Shown here: piece after piece, positions 37,455 to 46,475 of the stretch
Layout of the letters: every line of letters starts with the position of its first letter
How positions within the stretch are numbered: the stretch's first letter is position 1
NCBI GenBank assembly: GCA_900537125.1
Contig: UNRJ01000003.1
Location: 186,001 to 250,000 of the forward strand
Source: Rhodobacteraceae bacterium Alg238-R152
GTDB lineage: Bacteria; Pseudomonadota; Alphaproteobacteria; Rhodobacterales; Rhodobacteraceae
Reading direction: 5' to 3'
Length of the DNA: 64,000 nucleotides
The notes under the pieces: model-generated
Told to the model about the DNA's origin: nothing
What the model saw: the letters and a program-made list of their open reading frames with translations, nothing else
The model's database searches: none
Translations under genes and position numbers: made by a program

Positions 37455-38297
37455 ATGGCACTTAAGTCGTATAAGCCGACGACGCCGGGCCAACGTGGGT
37501 TGGTGCTGATCGACCGTTCGGAACTTTGGAAAGGACGCCCTGTCAAAGCCCTCACTGAGGGTCTGACAAAGTCGGGCGGCCGGAACAACACCGGACGGAT
37601 CACATCGCGTCGCCGCGGTGGTGGGGCAAAACGCCTCTACCGGATCGTTGATTTCAAACGCAACAAATTGGATGTCGCAGCCACCGTTGAACGGATCGAA
37701 TATGACCCGAACCGGACTGCATTCATCGCACTCGTAAAATATGAAGACGGCGAGCAGGCCTACATCCTTGCACCACAGCGTTTGGCTGTTGGTGATCAGG
37801 TTGTTTCGTCCGCAAAAGCTGACATCAAGCCGGGCAACGCAATGCCGTTCTCTGGCATGCCTATTGGTACGATCATTCACAACATCGAGCTGAAACCAGG
37901 CAAAGGCGGCCAGATCGCCCGTGCAGCTGGTACTTACGCTCAGTTTGTTGGTCGTGACGGTGGCTATGCTCAGATCCGCCTGTCTTCTGGCGAATTGCGC
38001 CTCGTGCGTCAGGAATGCATGGCCACCGTTGGTGCCGTGTCCAACCCTGACAACTCCAACCAGAACTACGGTAAAGCCGGTCGTATGCGCCACAAAGGCA
38101 AGCGTCCGTCTGTTCGTGGTGTGGTCATGAACCCGATCGATCACCCGCACGGTGGTGGTGAAGGTCGTACATCCGGTGGTCGTCACCCAGTGACACCATG
38201 GGGTAAGCCGACCAAAGGTGCACGTACCCGCAACAAAAACAAAGCGTCGCAAAAGCTTATTATCCGCTCGCGTCACGCCAAGAAGAAGGGACGTTAA
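37455..38297 (+). CDS. rplB: 50S ribosomal protein L2, 280 aa
   Basis: L2 forms part of the peptidyl transferase region. [20 protein letters not shown], the [22 protein letters not shown] block (in two pieces) and the C-terminal [20 protein letters not shown] motif are intact. It heads its own block here instead of following rplW. Start ATG set by family N-terminus; GGAAGACAG precedes it. Confidence 0.97.
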   Translation: MALKSYKPTTPGQRGLVLIDRSELWKGRPVKALTEGLTKSGGRNNTGRITSRRRGGGAKRLYRIVDFKRNKLDVAATVERIEYDPNRTAFIALVKYEDGEQAYILAPQRLAVGDQVVSSAKADIKPGNAMPFSGMPIGTIIHNIELKPGKGGQIARAAGTYAQFVGRDGGYAQIRLSSGELRLVRQECMATVGAVSNPDNSNQNYGKAGRMRHKGKRPSVRGVVMNPIDHPHGGGEGRTSGGRHPVTPWGKPTKGARTRNKNKASQKLIIRSRHAKKKGR

Positions 38298-38300
38298 TCT

Positions 38301-38579
38301 ATGTCTCGCTCTGTATGGAAAGGTCCTTTCGTCGATGCTTACGTGCTTAAAAAAGCCGAAGCTGTGCGCGAATCCGGCCGCAATGAAGTGATCAAAATTT
38401 GGTCCCGTCGTTCCACCATCCTGCCCCAGTTCGTGGGTCTGACGTTTGGTGTGTACAACGGCAAGAAACACATCCCTGTCAACGTCACTGAAGACATGAT
38501 TGGTCAGAAGTTTGGTGAATTTTCGCCAACTCGGACCTATTACGGTCACGCAGCTGACAAAAAAGCGAAGCGGAAGTAA
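38301..38579 (+). CDS. rpsS: 30S ribosomal protein S19, 92 aa
   Basis: [20 protein letters not shown] and the TWSRRS-like [21 protein letters not shown] segment are conserved. Length normal. Located three bases after rplB with the ribosome binding site inside the rplB end. Confidence 0.97.
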   Translation: MSRSVWKGPFVDAYVLKKAEAVRESGRNEVIKIWSRRSTILPQFVGLTFGVYNGKKHIPVNVTEDMIGQKFGEFSPTRTYYGHAADKKAKRK

Positions 38580-38582
38580 GTC

Positions 38583-38963
38583 ATGGGCAAGGTAAAGAAC
38601 CCCCGCCGCGTGGCTGAAAACGAAGCAATGGCGAAAACACGCATGCTTCGCACAAGCCCGCAGAAACTGAACCTGGTGGCCGGTATGATCCGCGGCAAGA
38701 AAGTTGAGAAGGCTCTGACCGACCTGACTTTCTCCAACAAGCGGATCGCGCAGGACGTGAAGAAATGCCTTCAGTCCGCAATTGCCAACGCTGAGAACAA
38801 CCACAATCTGGACGTCGACAGCCTGGTCGTTGCCGAGGCCTATGTGGGTAAGAACCTGACGCTGAAACGCGGTCGCCCTCGCGCCCGTGGTCGTTTCGGG
38901 AAGATCATCAAGCCGTTCTCGGAACTCACTATCAAGGTGCGTCAGATTGAGGAGCAAGCCTAA
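38583..38963 (+). CDS. rplV: 50S ribosomal protein L22, 126 aa
   Basis: L22 extends a hairpin into the exit tunnel. Helix [20 protein letters not shown] and the tunnel hairpin region [19 protein letters not shown] are present. Its stop overlaps the start of rpsC by one base (TAATG). Confidence 0.97.
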   Translation: MGKVKNPRRVAENEAMAKTRMLRTSPQKLNLVAGMIRGKKVEKALTDLTFSNKRIAQDVKKCLQSAIANAENNHNLDVDSLVVAEAYVGKNLTLKRGRPRARGRFGKIIKPFSELTIKVRQIEEQA

Positions 38964-39670
38964 TGGGTAACAAAGTCAATCCGATTGGCATGCGCCTTCA
39001 GGTGAACCGCACTTGGGACAGCCGCTGGTATGCGGACACCAAAGATTTTGGCGATCTTCTTCTGGAAGACATCAAAATCCGTGAGTTCATCAAAACCGAG
39101 TGCAAACAAGCCGGTATCGCACGTGTGATCATCGAGCGCCCTCACAAGAAGTGCCGTGTGACAGTTCACACTGCGCGTCCGGGCGTGATCATTGGCAAAA
39201 AAGGCGCGGACATCGAGACACTTCGCAAGAAGATCGCCGCGATGACCGACTCCGAGCTGCACCTCAACATTGTTGAAGTGCGCAAGCCGGAACTCGACGC
39301 AGCACTGGTTGGCGAGTCCATCGCTCAGCAGCTGGAGCGTCGTGTGTCTTTCCGCCGCGCAATGAAACGTGCCGTACAGAACGCCATGCGTATGGGCGCC
39401 CTGGGTATCCGGGTGAACGTTGCAGGTCGTCTGGGTGGTGCCGAGATCGCGCGTACCGAATGGTACCGTGAAGGTCGCGTTCCATTGCACACACTGCGTG
39501 CCGACATCGATTACGCACACGTGGAAGCCACGACCGCTTACGGGATCATTGGTATCAAAACCTGGATCTTCAAAGGCGAGATCATGGAACATGATCCACA
39601 AGCACGTGATCGCCGCGCTCAAGAAGTCCAGGATGGCCCAGCACCTCGCGGTGCAGGCGGTCGTCGCTAA
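38963..39670 (+). CDS. rpsC: 30S ribosomal protein S3, 235 aa
   Basis: [20 protein letters not shown] starts the protein; the KH domain [18 protein letters not shown] and the C-terminal [20 protein letters not shown] block are intact. The protein ends with a short basic tail. Overlaps rplV and is 13 bases before rplP. Confidence 0.97.
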   Translation: MGNKVNPIGMRLQVNRTWDSRWYADTKDFGDLLLEDIKIREFIKTECKQAGIARVIIERPHKKCRVTVHTARPGVIIGKKGADIETLRKKIAAMTDSELHLNIVEVRKPELDAALVGESIAQQLERRVSFRRAMKRAVQNAMRMGALGIRVNVAGRLGGAEIARTEWYREGRVPLHTLRADIDYAHVEATTAYGIIGIKTWIFKGEIMEHDPQARDRRAQEVQDGPAPRGAGGRR

Positions 39671-39683
39671 GGGAGACTGATCA

Positions 39684-40097
39684 ATGCTTCAACCAAAGCG
39701 TACTAAATTCCGCAAGATGCACAAAGGCCGCATCAAGGGTCTGGCAAAGGGTGGTTCCACCCTGAACTTTGGCTCCTTTGGCCTGAAGGCAACCACGCCG
39801 GAGCGTGTGACTGCTCGCCAAATCGAGGCCGCACGTCGCGCAATGACCCGTCACATGAAACGTCAAGGTCGTGTTTGGATCCGTATCTTCCCAGACACTC
39901 CTGTGACCTCGAAGCCAACCGAAGTCCGTATGGGTAAAGGTAAAGGCTCCGTGGACTACTGGGCGTGTAAAGTGAAACCAGGTCGCGTGATGTTCGAAAT
40001 CGACGGTGTTGACGAAGACATCGCACGTGAGGCCCTGCGCCTTGCCGCGATGAAACTTCCGGTCAAAACCCGCGTCGTGGTTCGCGAAGACTGGTAA
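39684..40097 (+). CDS. rplP: 50S ribosomal protein L16, 137 aa
   Basis: [20 protein letters not shown] is the classic L16 start; [20 protein letters not shown] and [18 protein letters not shown] follow. In most bacteria rpmC comes next, but here an intrinsic terminator ends the block and rpmC is 9.2 kb downstream. Confidence 0.97.
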   Translation: MLQPKRTKFRKMHKGRIKGLAKGGSTLNFGSFGLKATTPERVTARQIEAARRAMTRHMKRQGRVWIRIFPDTPVTSKPTEVRMGKGKGSVDYWACKVKPGRVMFEIDGVDEDIAREALRLAAMKLPVKTRVVVREDW

Positions 40098-40136
40098 AAG
40101 CTTGGTGAGTTTGCCTCACCAGTCCAGACAAGATTG

Positions 40137-40173
40137 ACCCTCCGCCAGGAAACTGGCGGAGGGTTTTCTGTTT
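40137..40173 (+). terminator. Intrinsic terminator after rplP
   Basis: ACCCTCCGCCAG (40137-40148), loop GAAA, CTGGCGGAGGGT (40153-40164): a perfect 12-bp stem with a GNRA tetraloop, then TTTTCTGTTTC. Very strong. Confidence 0.92.
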
Positions 40174-40311
40174 CTGCGCCTTGAGTGTCATGATCCGCCG
40201 CCTCCACCGGTTACATTGCGTAGCAGAGTTGACAGGTTGGCTCCGAGATACGCCGTTTGCGAATACCAAGAAGACTGCGTAACCTTGCGAGTGCAGGAAG
40301 CAGAACTCCGG

Positions 40312-40348
40312 CCAAAAGAAAAAGGCCTCGCTACATAGCGTGGCCTTT
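40312..40348 (-). terminator. Intrinsic terminator after the chemoreceptor gene
   Basis: On the minus strand AAAGGCCACGCTA pairs with TAGCGAGGCCTTT (12 of 13 positions, 2-base gap between the arms), followed by a T-rich tail (TTTTTCTTTT). Confidence 0.85.
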
Positions 40349-40371
40349 GAAAGTTAAATTTTAACAATGAT

Positions 40372-42537
40372 TTAGGCGGCATCCCAAGCGTCGTCGAGGT
40401 CGTCTTCTGTTACTCGACTGGAGCGCACATCTTTGAGAGTGAACCCATCAACCGCGCGTACGAGGTTTTCGGCCTCGCCTCGCAAAACCTGACCAGAGGC
40501 GGCGGTTTCTTCGAGCATTGCGGCGCTCTTTTGGCTATCGCTATCAAGGTTCTCCACTGCGGCACTGACCTCTTTCAGTCCGGTGGACTGGTCCACAGCG
40601 TTGTCGGCGATTTCCCGGACCTTACCAACAACCTGCTCGACTGCTTGCATGATTTCACCCAAAGAGTTCCCAGTTTCATCCATCAGGTTTACACCGTTTT
40701 CGACTTCGGACTGTGAACTAGAGATCAGTGTATTGATCTCATGGGCAGCCTCAGAGGATCGTTGTGCCAAAGCACGGACTTCAGAAGCTACAACCGCAAA
40801 CCCGCGACCTGCGTCTCCGGCGCGCGCTGCTTCCACACCAGCATTCAGTGCCAGCAGGTTGGTCTGAAACGCGACGTCCTCAATCAAACCGCTGATCTGG
40901 GAAATCGCGTCGGAGCTTTCTTTGATCTTCTGGATCGCAGCGACGGTCTGATCGGCGACTTCGCGTGTGGACTCGGCTTTCTTCTGCGCGTTGTTGACGT
41001 GTGAGCGTGCTTCTTGAGCGCTCTGGGCCGTGTGATTGACGGTCTGAGCGACGGTTTGCAGCGAGGACGATGTCTCCTCCAGAGAGGCGGCGGAGACTTC
41101 ACCGCGGCGCGATGCATCATCCACGGAGGAAGAGATTTCCTGAGATGTGTTGTTCAGAACCTGACCAGAGGCTGACAGCTGACGCACCATTCCGTCGAGG
41201 CTGTCGGTCAAGTGGGTAATGGTGCTCGATATATCCTTGAAGACACCTTTCTGTCCTTCAGGCAATTCATGTGTAAGGTCGCCTGTTGCCAAGACTTCAA
41301 GCGCCTCTTGTACGTCTCCAAGACCTTTTTGAGCCACGTCACCGATAGTGTTGACGCCTTGGCCAAGATCTTTGAACACTCCATCTGCTCCGGCGGTGTC
41401 AATCCGGCGGGAGAAGTCGCCCTCACCGCATGCTTCGATCACTTTGGATATTTCTCGCGTCATGTGGACTTTGGTTTCCTCCTGCTTGCGGAAATCGCCC
41501 ACAGCTTCGGAGATTGCCGACAATTCGCGAATACCGGACGTTGGCATTTCCTTAGAAAAGTCCTCACTCATCATGTCCTTGAGGACCGTGTCGATGCGCT
41601 TGAGGGGCCGGGATATTCCGCGTGCGAGGAAGAAGGCGAAAATCGCAAAGATTGCAGCGCCACCGATTGCAGCCCATTGCGAGCTTTGTTGAGCTTTTTG
41701 ACTTACCAATTCGCTTTCATGAAGGACCGCATCAAGGGCAAGCGTCACTTCCTCCAGAACGGCGTCCATATAGGGCGACGCATTTGCATAGCTTTTTGAG
41801 ACTTCTTTGCGGAAGGTGCGTTCTTTCAGCGTTTCGTTCACCAATGCTTCAAAGGCAACCTTGTATGCGGCCATGACAGGTAGAATTGCTTCTCGTTGCT
41901 CCGCACTATCGTAGAAGAACACCGGAAACCCTTCAAATTCCGCAATCCGCGCGTTTACTTCCTCGAGCCATTTGGTGTCAGCGGAAATAATGAAGTCTTT
42001 CTCGTGCTGACGCATTGTCAATACGTTGACCTTCAAAACAGGAATGGCGACGTCTTTTAGGCTCTCGCTGACAGTTTCAGCTGCGGTTTCAAGTTCTCCG
42101 CGAAGCCCGTCAGAGTTCGTGTAGCCGAGCCGTTTGTTGCTGGCGACAACGTCGTGGAAACGGTCTTGATAGTCATGCGCATACTGGATCAGCGGAGCCA
42201 TGTGACGGGCGGTTTCGAGCAAATCCGGGATCTCGGACAGTGTGGTTTCCATCACCTCCAGATGTTCCCACATCAAATCCATGATACCCACATGGCGATC
42301 GGCGTATTTTTGATCGAGCCTGAGAAGGAAATCTTTTTCTGCACGTCGGGCCATCAGAAACTCGATCTTCAGGTTTTCGATTGCGATGGCCGTCTCTTCG
42401 ATGGATTTGACACGATTTTGCATGTCATCGCGCATTTTATGAGAGTATAGCGAGATCCCAGCCAAACCGCCCATGACGCCAATGGCCATGACAATGATGG
42501 AGATGATCGCAAACGAGACTGTTATTTTCCGTTTCAT
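40372..42537 (-). CDS. Methyl-accepting chemotaxis protein with HBM-type sensor domain, 721 aa
   Basis: Membrane chemoreceptor. TM1 is residues about 7-29; the periplasmic part (about 35-285) contains two copies of an R-x-x-EKDF signature (ARRAEKDFLLR near 63 and MRQHEKDFIIS near 175), the mark of the two-module HBM domain. TM2 is about 288-305, followed by HAMP segments (306-355, and a second HAMP-like stretch near 370-460). The signalling hairpin includes IEDVAFQTNLLALNAGVEAA. The protein ends in an acidic tail without the CheR pentapeptide. ATG 42537 has AGGAG upstream. HBM receptors respond to organic acids in known cases; the ligand here is unknown. It is convergent with rplP. Confidence 0.9.
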   Translation of the reverse strand: MKRKITVSFAIISIIVMAIGVMGGLAGISLYSHKMRDDMQNRVKSIEETAIAIENLKIEFLMARRAEKDFLLRLDQKYADRHVGIMDLMWEHLEVMETTLSEIPDLLETARHMAPLIQYAHDYQDRFHDVVASNKRLGYTNSDGLRGELETAAETVSESLKDVAIPVLKVNVLTMRQHEKDFIISADTKWLEEVNARIAEFEGFPVFFYDSAEQREAILPVMAAYKVAFEALVNETLKERTFRKEVSKSYANASPYMDAVLEEVTLALDAVLHESELVSQKAQQSSQWAAIGGAAIFAIFAFFLARGISRPLKRIDTVLKDMMSEDFSKEMPTSGIRELSAISEAVGDFRKQEETKVHMTREISKVIEACGEGDFSRRIDTAGADGVFKDLGQGVNTIGDVAQKGLGDVQEALEVLATGDLTHELPEGQKGVFKDISSTITHLTDSLDGMVRQLSASGQVLNNTSQEISSSVDDASRRGEVSAASLEETSSSLQTVAQTVNHTAQSAQEARSHVNNAQKKAESTREVADQTVAAIQKIKESSDAISQISGLIEDVAFQTNLLALNAGVEAARAGDAGRGFAVVASEVRALAQRSSEAAHEINTLISSSQSEVENGVNLMDETGNSLGEIMQAVEQVVGKVREIADNAVDQSTGLKEVSAAVENLDSDSQKSAAMLEETAASGQVLRGEAENLVRAVDGFTLKDVRSSRVTEDDLDDAWDAA

Positions 42538-42740
42538 GGTTTTTACTGCTCCTGGGCAGGCGGATTTCGAGTGTGCCTATGAGAAGTAGCAAGCAGGGGT
42601 TAATAGAGTGTGGCCTTAAAAAACGGGGGGTTAGCCCAAAAAATGGGCGAATCTTTTTGCCAATGTTTCGAGGTGATTAGTCGCTGATTTCTACCAGTGC
42701 GTGTCTCGTAATTTTAAACTAGCTACGATAGGAAGCTGAC

Positions 42741-43361
42741 ATGTCGACCATCGAATCTCTCTTTGTGACCCGCCTTTATCGTGCGCGCCTTTCTGAATTT
42801 GGCACGCTTGTTGACGCTGATGAGCTTGAAGCCTCTTGTTTTTCGATCGCTGAAGATGATGAGGCAGGACAGGAGTGGTGTGAGGCCAACGCCTATCCCG
42901 GGTATACGTCTTATGCGTCGTTGACAGATTTGCCGTGGCGCTTCCCGATATTTGCGGATGTGGTGGCGTCATTGGATCAGCATGTGGCGGCGTTTGCCAA
43001 AGATTTGGAATTTGACCTCGATGGTAAGTCTCTGAAACTAGAAGATTTATGGATCAATATTCTTCCGGAGGGGGGGATGCATGCGTCGCATATCCATCCA
43101 CATTCAGTGATCAGTGGAACCACCTATGTGTCCATGCCAGACGGGGCGAGTGCGTTGAAATTGGAAGATCCTCGGTCCGGGCGGATGATGGCGTCGCCAG
43201 TGCGGACCAAAGACGCGCGGCGGGATTTGCAGCCATTTATCTATATGAAACCGCAGGTTGGTGACGTTCTTCTGTGGGAAAGCTGGTTGCGGCATGAAGT
43301 TCCGATGAACATGTCTGAAGACGAGCGGGTCAGCGTGAGCTTTAACTACATCTGGGAATAG
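42741..43361 (+). CDS. Putative 2-oxoglutarate-Fe(II) oxygenase (TIGR02466-like family), 206 aa
   Basis: Resembles a family of 2OG-Fe(II) oxygenase-like proteins: an N-terminal half without motif, then HASHIHPHSVISGTTYVSMP followed by LEDPRS, and a C-terminal PQVGDVLLWESWLRHEVPMN...VSVSFNYIWE. The first histidines and the last H-E-V-P histidine are the likely iron ligands; the arginine for 2OG is not certain. Preceded by AGGAAGC. The substrate is unknown. It lies 203 bases from the divergent chemoreceptor gene and is followed by a hairpin. Confidence 0.7.
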   Translation: MSTIESLFVTRLYRARLSEFGTLVDADELEASCFSIAEDDEAGQEWCEANAYPGYTSYASLTDLPWRFPIFADVVASLDQHVAAFAKDLEFDLDGKSLKLEDLWINILPEGGMHASHIHPHSVISGTTYVSMPDGASALKLEDPRSGRMMASPVRTKDARRDLQPFIYMKPQVGDVLLWESWLRHEVPMNMSEDERVSVSFNYIWE

Positions 43362-43484
43362 GTGTTGCGCCGTTAACCGATACATTCCACGTCGTTATTA
43401 CGTCTGTATCCCGACTGTATTGCGGTGGTGCCCATCTTTTTGACCGCAGCACAGTTAACCCAGCGCACGTCTTCCGTTGCACTC

Positions 43485-43514
43485 GGCCCGTGGCATCATA
43501 GGATGCTTCGGGCC
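43485..43514 (+). other. Leader hairpin before the BCCT transporter gene
   Basis: GGCCCG (43485-43490) and CGGGCC (43509-43514) enclose a second stem GCATC/GATGC, followed by TTTGG. It lies about 146 bases before the transporter start and could be a terminator for the oxygenase gene or an attenuator. The rest of the gap 43362-43659 has no gene. Confidence 0.5.
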
Positions 43515-43659
43515 TTTGGTTTGGAATGGACAGGCCGCAATGCGTCCGATTGAACTCCCCTCAGAGCGGCGAAAACCTCTGCCAAGGAGTCGTATTTCTC
43601 CGGTTGAGGGCGTCGGAATAGGTCAGGCTTTCCCCAACGATAAGGAAAGGGAGAAGCCC

Positions 43660-45243
43660 ATGTCAGACAATTCCGATTATGAAGTTGGTCAGGACAATGT
43701 GCGGATATTTGGGTTGGACATTCACAACCCGGTGTTTGCGATATCCGGACTAACAATCGTGGCCTTTGTATTTTTCTCATTGGTGTTTCGTGAACAGGCT
43801 GCCGAATTCTTTGGCTGGCTGCGACCGGCGCTCACAAGTAAATTTGACTGGGTCTTTATGATCGCGGGCAACCTATTTGTGGTGTTTTCGCTGTTTCTGG
43901 TGGTGTCGCCCTATGGCAAAATTCGACTTGGCGGTGAGGGCGCCAAGCCGGACTATAGCTATGCAGGTTGGATCGCGATGTTATTTGCGGCGGGCATGGG
44001 TATTGGCCTTATGTTCTGGGGGGTGGCAGAGCCGATCTCCCATTATGGCGCATCATTTGGTGGCGTGACCGTTGGTGAAGGTGGGCTGCGCACCGATTGG
44101 GCCCCGCTGGGGGCTGCAGAGGGCGACGTTCAAGGTGCGCGTGATCTGGCAATGGCGGCGACGATCTTCCATTGGGGCCTGCACCCCTGGGCCGTCTATG
44201 CGGTGGTAGCCCTGGCGTTGGCATTCTTCAGCTTCAACCGAGGGTTACCGCTGACAATGCGGTCGGTGTTCTATCCGTTGTTGGGCGAACGCACATGGGG
44301 ACCGTTGGGGCATATCATCGATATCCTAGCAGTGTTTGCCACAATCTTTGGTCTGGCGACATCCCTTGGGCTTGGTGCGAGCCAGGCGCTTGCCGGGCTG
44401 AACTACCTATTTGGTGTGCCGATTAGCGACGGCATGAGCGTGCTCTTGATTGTGGTGATCACCGGCTTTGCCTTGATGTCGGTGATTGCCGGGCTTGAGA
44501 AAGGCGTGAAGCGATTGTCGGAAGCCAATATGATCCTCGCGGGGGCGCTATTGCTGTTGGTGCTGATCGTTGGGCCGACTGTGGCAATCCTGAGCGGTTT
44601 TTTCTCTGGAATGGTGGATTACGTGGTGCAGCTGCCGGCTTTGTCCAACTGGGTTGGTCGTGAAGACACCAACTTCTTACAGGGCTGGACTGCGTTCTAT
44701 TGGGCCTGGTGGATCAGTTGGTCTCCGTTTGTGGGTATGTTCATTGCGCGGATTTCGCGGGGACGCACCATTCGTGAGTTCGTTATCTGTGTGCTGATCA
44801 TACCAACTTTGGTTGGGGCGCTTTGGATGAGCGTGTTTGGTGGGGCTGCGTTGGAGCAGGTTACTGGCGGTACAGCTCAGGCCCTTCAGGATGCAGCGCT
44901 TGAGTTGAAGATGTTCAAAATGTTTGAGGCCTTTCCGATGACAGGACTGTTGTCCTTTGTGGGCATCATTCTGGTCGTTGTCTTTTTTGTCACCAGTTCG
45001 GATTCTGGTTCTTTGGTGATCGATACAATCACCGCTGGCGGTAAGACAGATGCGCCCACTGCGCAGCGGGTGTTCTGGTGCGTGTTGGAAGGCGCCATTG
45101 CGATTGTGCTGTTGCTGGGTGGCGGACTTGGCGCGCTACAAGCGGCGGCCATTGCGACCGGTTTCCCATTTGCGATTGTTCTTATGCTGATGTGCGTGTC
45201 AGTGATGATCGGCCTGATCCGTGAGCGAAAACGCACGCAATAA
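43660..45243 (+). CDS. BCCT family betaine/carnitine/choline transporter, 527 aa
   Basis: Secondary transporter with about 12 membrane segments. The BCCT core motif is visible in the segment FYWAWWISWSPFVGMFIARI, and WGVAEPISHYG and FGLATSLGLGASQ are also family features. The short N-terminus and short C-terminal tail lack the long regulatory tail of osmosensing BetP. ATG 43660 (MSDNSDYEVGQDN) is chosen because GGGAGAAG precedes it; the frame is open back to 43477 without family similarity. Members import glycine betaine, choline, carnitine or dimethylsulfoniopropionate; the ligand cannot be fixed by eye. Confidence 0.88.
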   Translation: MSDNSDYEVGQDNVRIFGLDIHNPVFAISGLTIVAFVFFSLVFREQAAEFFGWLRPALTSKFDWVFMIAGNLFVVFSLFLVVSPYGKIRLGGEGAKPDYSYAGWIAMLFAAGMGIGLMFWGVAEPISHYGASFGGVTVGEGGLRTDWAPLGAAEGDVQGARDLAMAATIFHWGLHPWAVYAVVALALAFFSFNRGLPLTMRSVFYPLLGERTWGPLGHIIDILAVFATIFGLATSLGLGASQALAGLNYLFGVPISDGMSVLLIVVITGFALMSVIAGLEKGVKRLSEANMILAGALLLLVLIVGPTVAILSGFFSGMVDYVVQLPALSNWVGREDTNFLQGWTAFYWAWWISWSPFVGMFIARISRGRTIREFVICVLIIPTLVGALWMSVFGGAALEQVTGGTAQALQDAALELKMFKMFEAFPMTGLLSFVGIILVVVFFVTSSDSGSLVIDTITAGGKTDAPTAQRVFWCVLEGAIAIVLLLGGGLGALQAAAIATGFPFAIVLMLMCVSVMIGLIRERKRTQ

Positions 45244-45271
45244 CGTCGTCACAGAAGTACGTAATTGAATT

Positions 45272-45296
45272 CCGCCCTCTTTTGGGGGCGGTTTTC
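45272..45296 (+). terminator. Intrinsic terminator after the BCCT gene
   Basis: CCGCCCTC (45272-45279), loop TTTT, GGGGGCGG (45284-45291; one G-T pair), followed by TTTT. Confidence 0.8.
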
Positions 45297-45323
45297 TGTA
45301 TGTTTCAGAGGCATTTACAATTT

Positions 45324-45359
45324 GTCCCAAATTCTAACAGTTGCGTCCCAAATTCTAAC
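45324..45359. promoter_or_regulatory. Upstream direct repeats before the first mini-protein gene
   Basis: The 15-mer GTCCCAAATTCTAAC occurs twice, at 45324-45338 and 45345-45359, 21 bases apart (two helical turns). The same pair, with the first member partly changed (GTCCCGAACTCCGAC or GTCCCGAACTCCAAC), lies before copies 2 (45845, 45866) and 3 (46365, 46386). Conserved spacing suggests a site for a DNA-binding protein dimer that recognises direct repeats. Confidence 0.55.
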
Positions 45360-45435
45360 GCTGCCATCTGAGATGCACCCCATATCCATTTCATCAAAGG
45401 AACACAGAAAACCCCAGATGAAAGGAAACACCCCA

Positions 45436-45681
45436 ATGTTCAGCAAATTCGCTTCCGCCGCCGTTGTTGTTGCTCTGACCGCGCCGCTGGCTTTTGCCTA
45501 TCCTGTGACCACAGCCCCAGGCCCAACCGAACCGGTGATGACCGAGAGCTATGAAGTTGCAGGCACCGTTGGCATGGATCGCCGGCAGGATCGCCGCGGG
45601 GATCGCCAGGACTGCCGTCAGGGTGAAGGCATCGTCGGCGCCGACAAACGGGACTGCAAACAGGACAACCGCAACGGCTAA
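45436..45681 (+). CDS. Small secreted Arg/Asp-rich protein, tandem copy 1, 81 aa
   Basis: Unknown family. A signal peptide (MFSKFASAAVVVALTAPLAFA, cleavage before YPVT) leads to a mature part of about 60 residues: an N-terminal APGPTEPVMTESYEVAGTVG segment and a charged C-terminal half with DRRQDRRGDRQDCRQGEG and DKRDCKQDNRNG. Two cysteines, each in a DC pair, could form a disulphide. The ATG at 45436 is chosen because AAAGGAAA lies about 10 bases upstream; an in-frame ATG at 45418 is also possible. Part of a three-copy tandem repeat with its own upstream direct repeats and terminator. Confidence 0.8.
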   Translation: MFSKFASAAVVVALTAPLAFAYPVTTAPGPTEPVMTESYEVAGTVGMDRRQDRRGDRQDCRQGEGIVGADKRDCKQDNRNG

Positions 45682-45709
45682 GCCACGCCACTGCACCAAA
45701 GACGCAAGA

Positions 45710-45738
45710 GCCTCGACCCAATTGGGTGGAGGCCTTTT
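45710..45738 (+). terminator. Terminator of mini-protein unit 1
   Basis: GCCTCGACCC pairs with GGGTGGAGGC (one mismatch) around AATT, followed by CTTTT. Confidence 0.75.
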
Positions 45739-45955
45739 GCCGTCAAAGGGTCTTTCTAAATGCGCGCACGGGTTGGTACGAGGAGACGCGTTGAATTGTG
45801 CCTGCAACGGGTATTTCATGGTTGATAGACGTAAACGGCGATATGTCCCGAACTCCGACGAACGCGTCCCAAATTCTAACGCTGCCGTCTGAGATGCACC
45901 CCATATCCATTTCATCAAAGGAACACAGAAACCCCAGATGAAAGGAAACACCCCA

Positions 45956-46201
45956 ATGTTCACCAAATTCGCTTCCGCCGCCGTTGTTGTTGCTCTGACC
46001 GCGCCGCTGGCTTTTGCCTATCCTGTGACTTCGGCTCCTGGCCCTACCGAGCCTGTGATGACTGAAAGCTATGAAGTTGCAGGTACAGTTGGCATGGACC
46101 GCCGGCAGGATCGCCGTGGGGATCGTCAGGACTGCCGCCAAGGCGAAGGCATCGTCGGCGCTGACAAACGGGACTGCAAACAGGACAACCGCAACGGCTA
46201 A
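45956..46201 (+). CDS. Small secreted Arg/Asp-rich protein, tandem copy 2, 81 aa
   Basis: Differs from copy 1 only at the third residue (Thr instead of Ser in MFTKF) and at one residue after the cleavage site (PVTSAPG instead of PVTTAPG), plus silent changes. The many silent differences against few coding changes indicate that the protein sequence is under selection. Same start context, signal peptide and cysteine pair; own leader repeats at 45845 and 45866 and terminator at 46230. Confidence 0.8.
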   Translation: MFTKFASAAVVVALTAPLAFAYPVTSAPGPTEPVMTESYEVAGTVGMDRRQDRRGDRQDCRQGEGIVGADKRDCKQDNRNG

Positions 46202-46229
46202 GCCACGCGACAGCACCAAAGACGCAAGA

Positions 46230-46258
46230 GCCTCGACCCAACTGGGTGGAGGCCTTTT
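46230..46258 (+). terminator. Terminator of mini-protein unit 2
   Basis: Same hairpin as in unit 1, exactly 520 bases later, with loop AACT instead of AATT. Confidence 0.75.
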
Positions 46259-46475
46259 GCCGTCAAAGGGTCTTTCTAAATGCGCGCACGGCTTGGTACG
46301 AGGAGACCCGCTGAAATGCGTCTGCTCCGGGTAGTTTAGGGTTGATAGACGTAAACGGCGATATGTCCCGAACTCCAACGATCGCGTCCCAAATTCTAAC
46401 GCTGCCGTCTGAGATGCACCCCATATCCATTTCATCAAAGGAACACAGAAACCCCAGATGAAAGGAAACACCCCA

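Noticed and set aside
37347..38957. A 536-codon open frame on the minus strand across rplB-rpsS-rplV
   Set aside because: It is the antisense of strongly conserved ribosomal genes; the predicted product matches no family and owes its length to codon bias.
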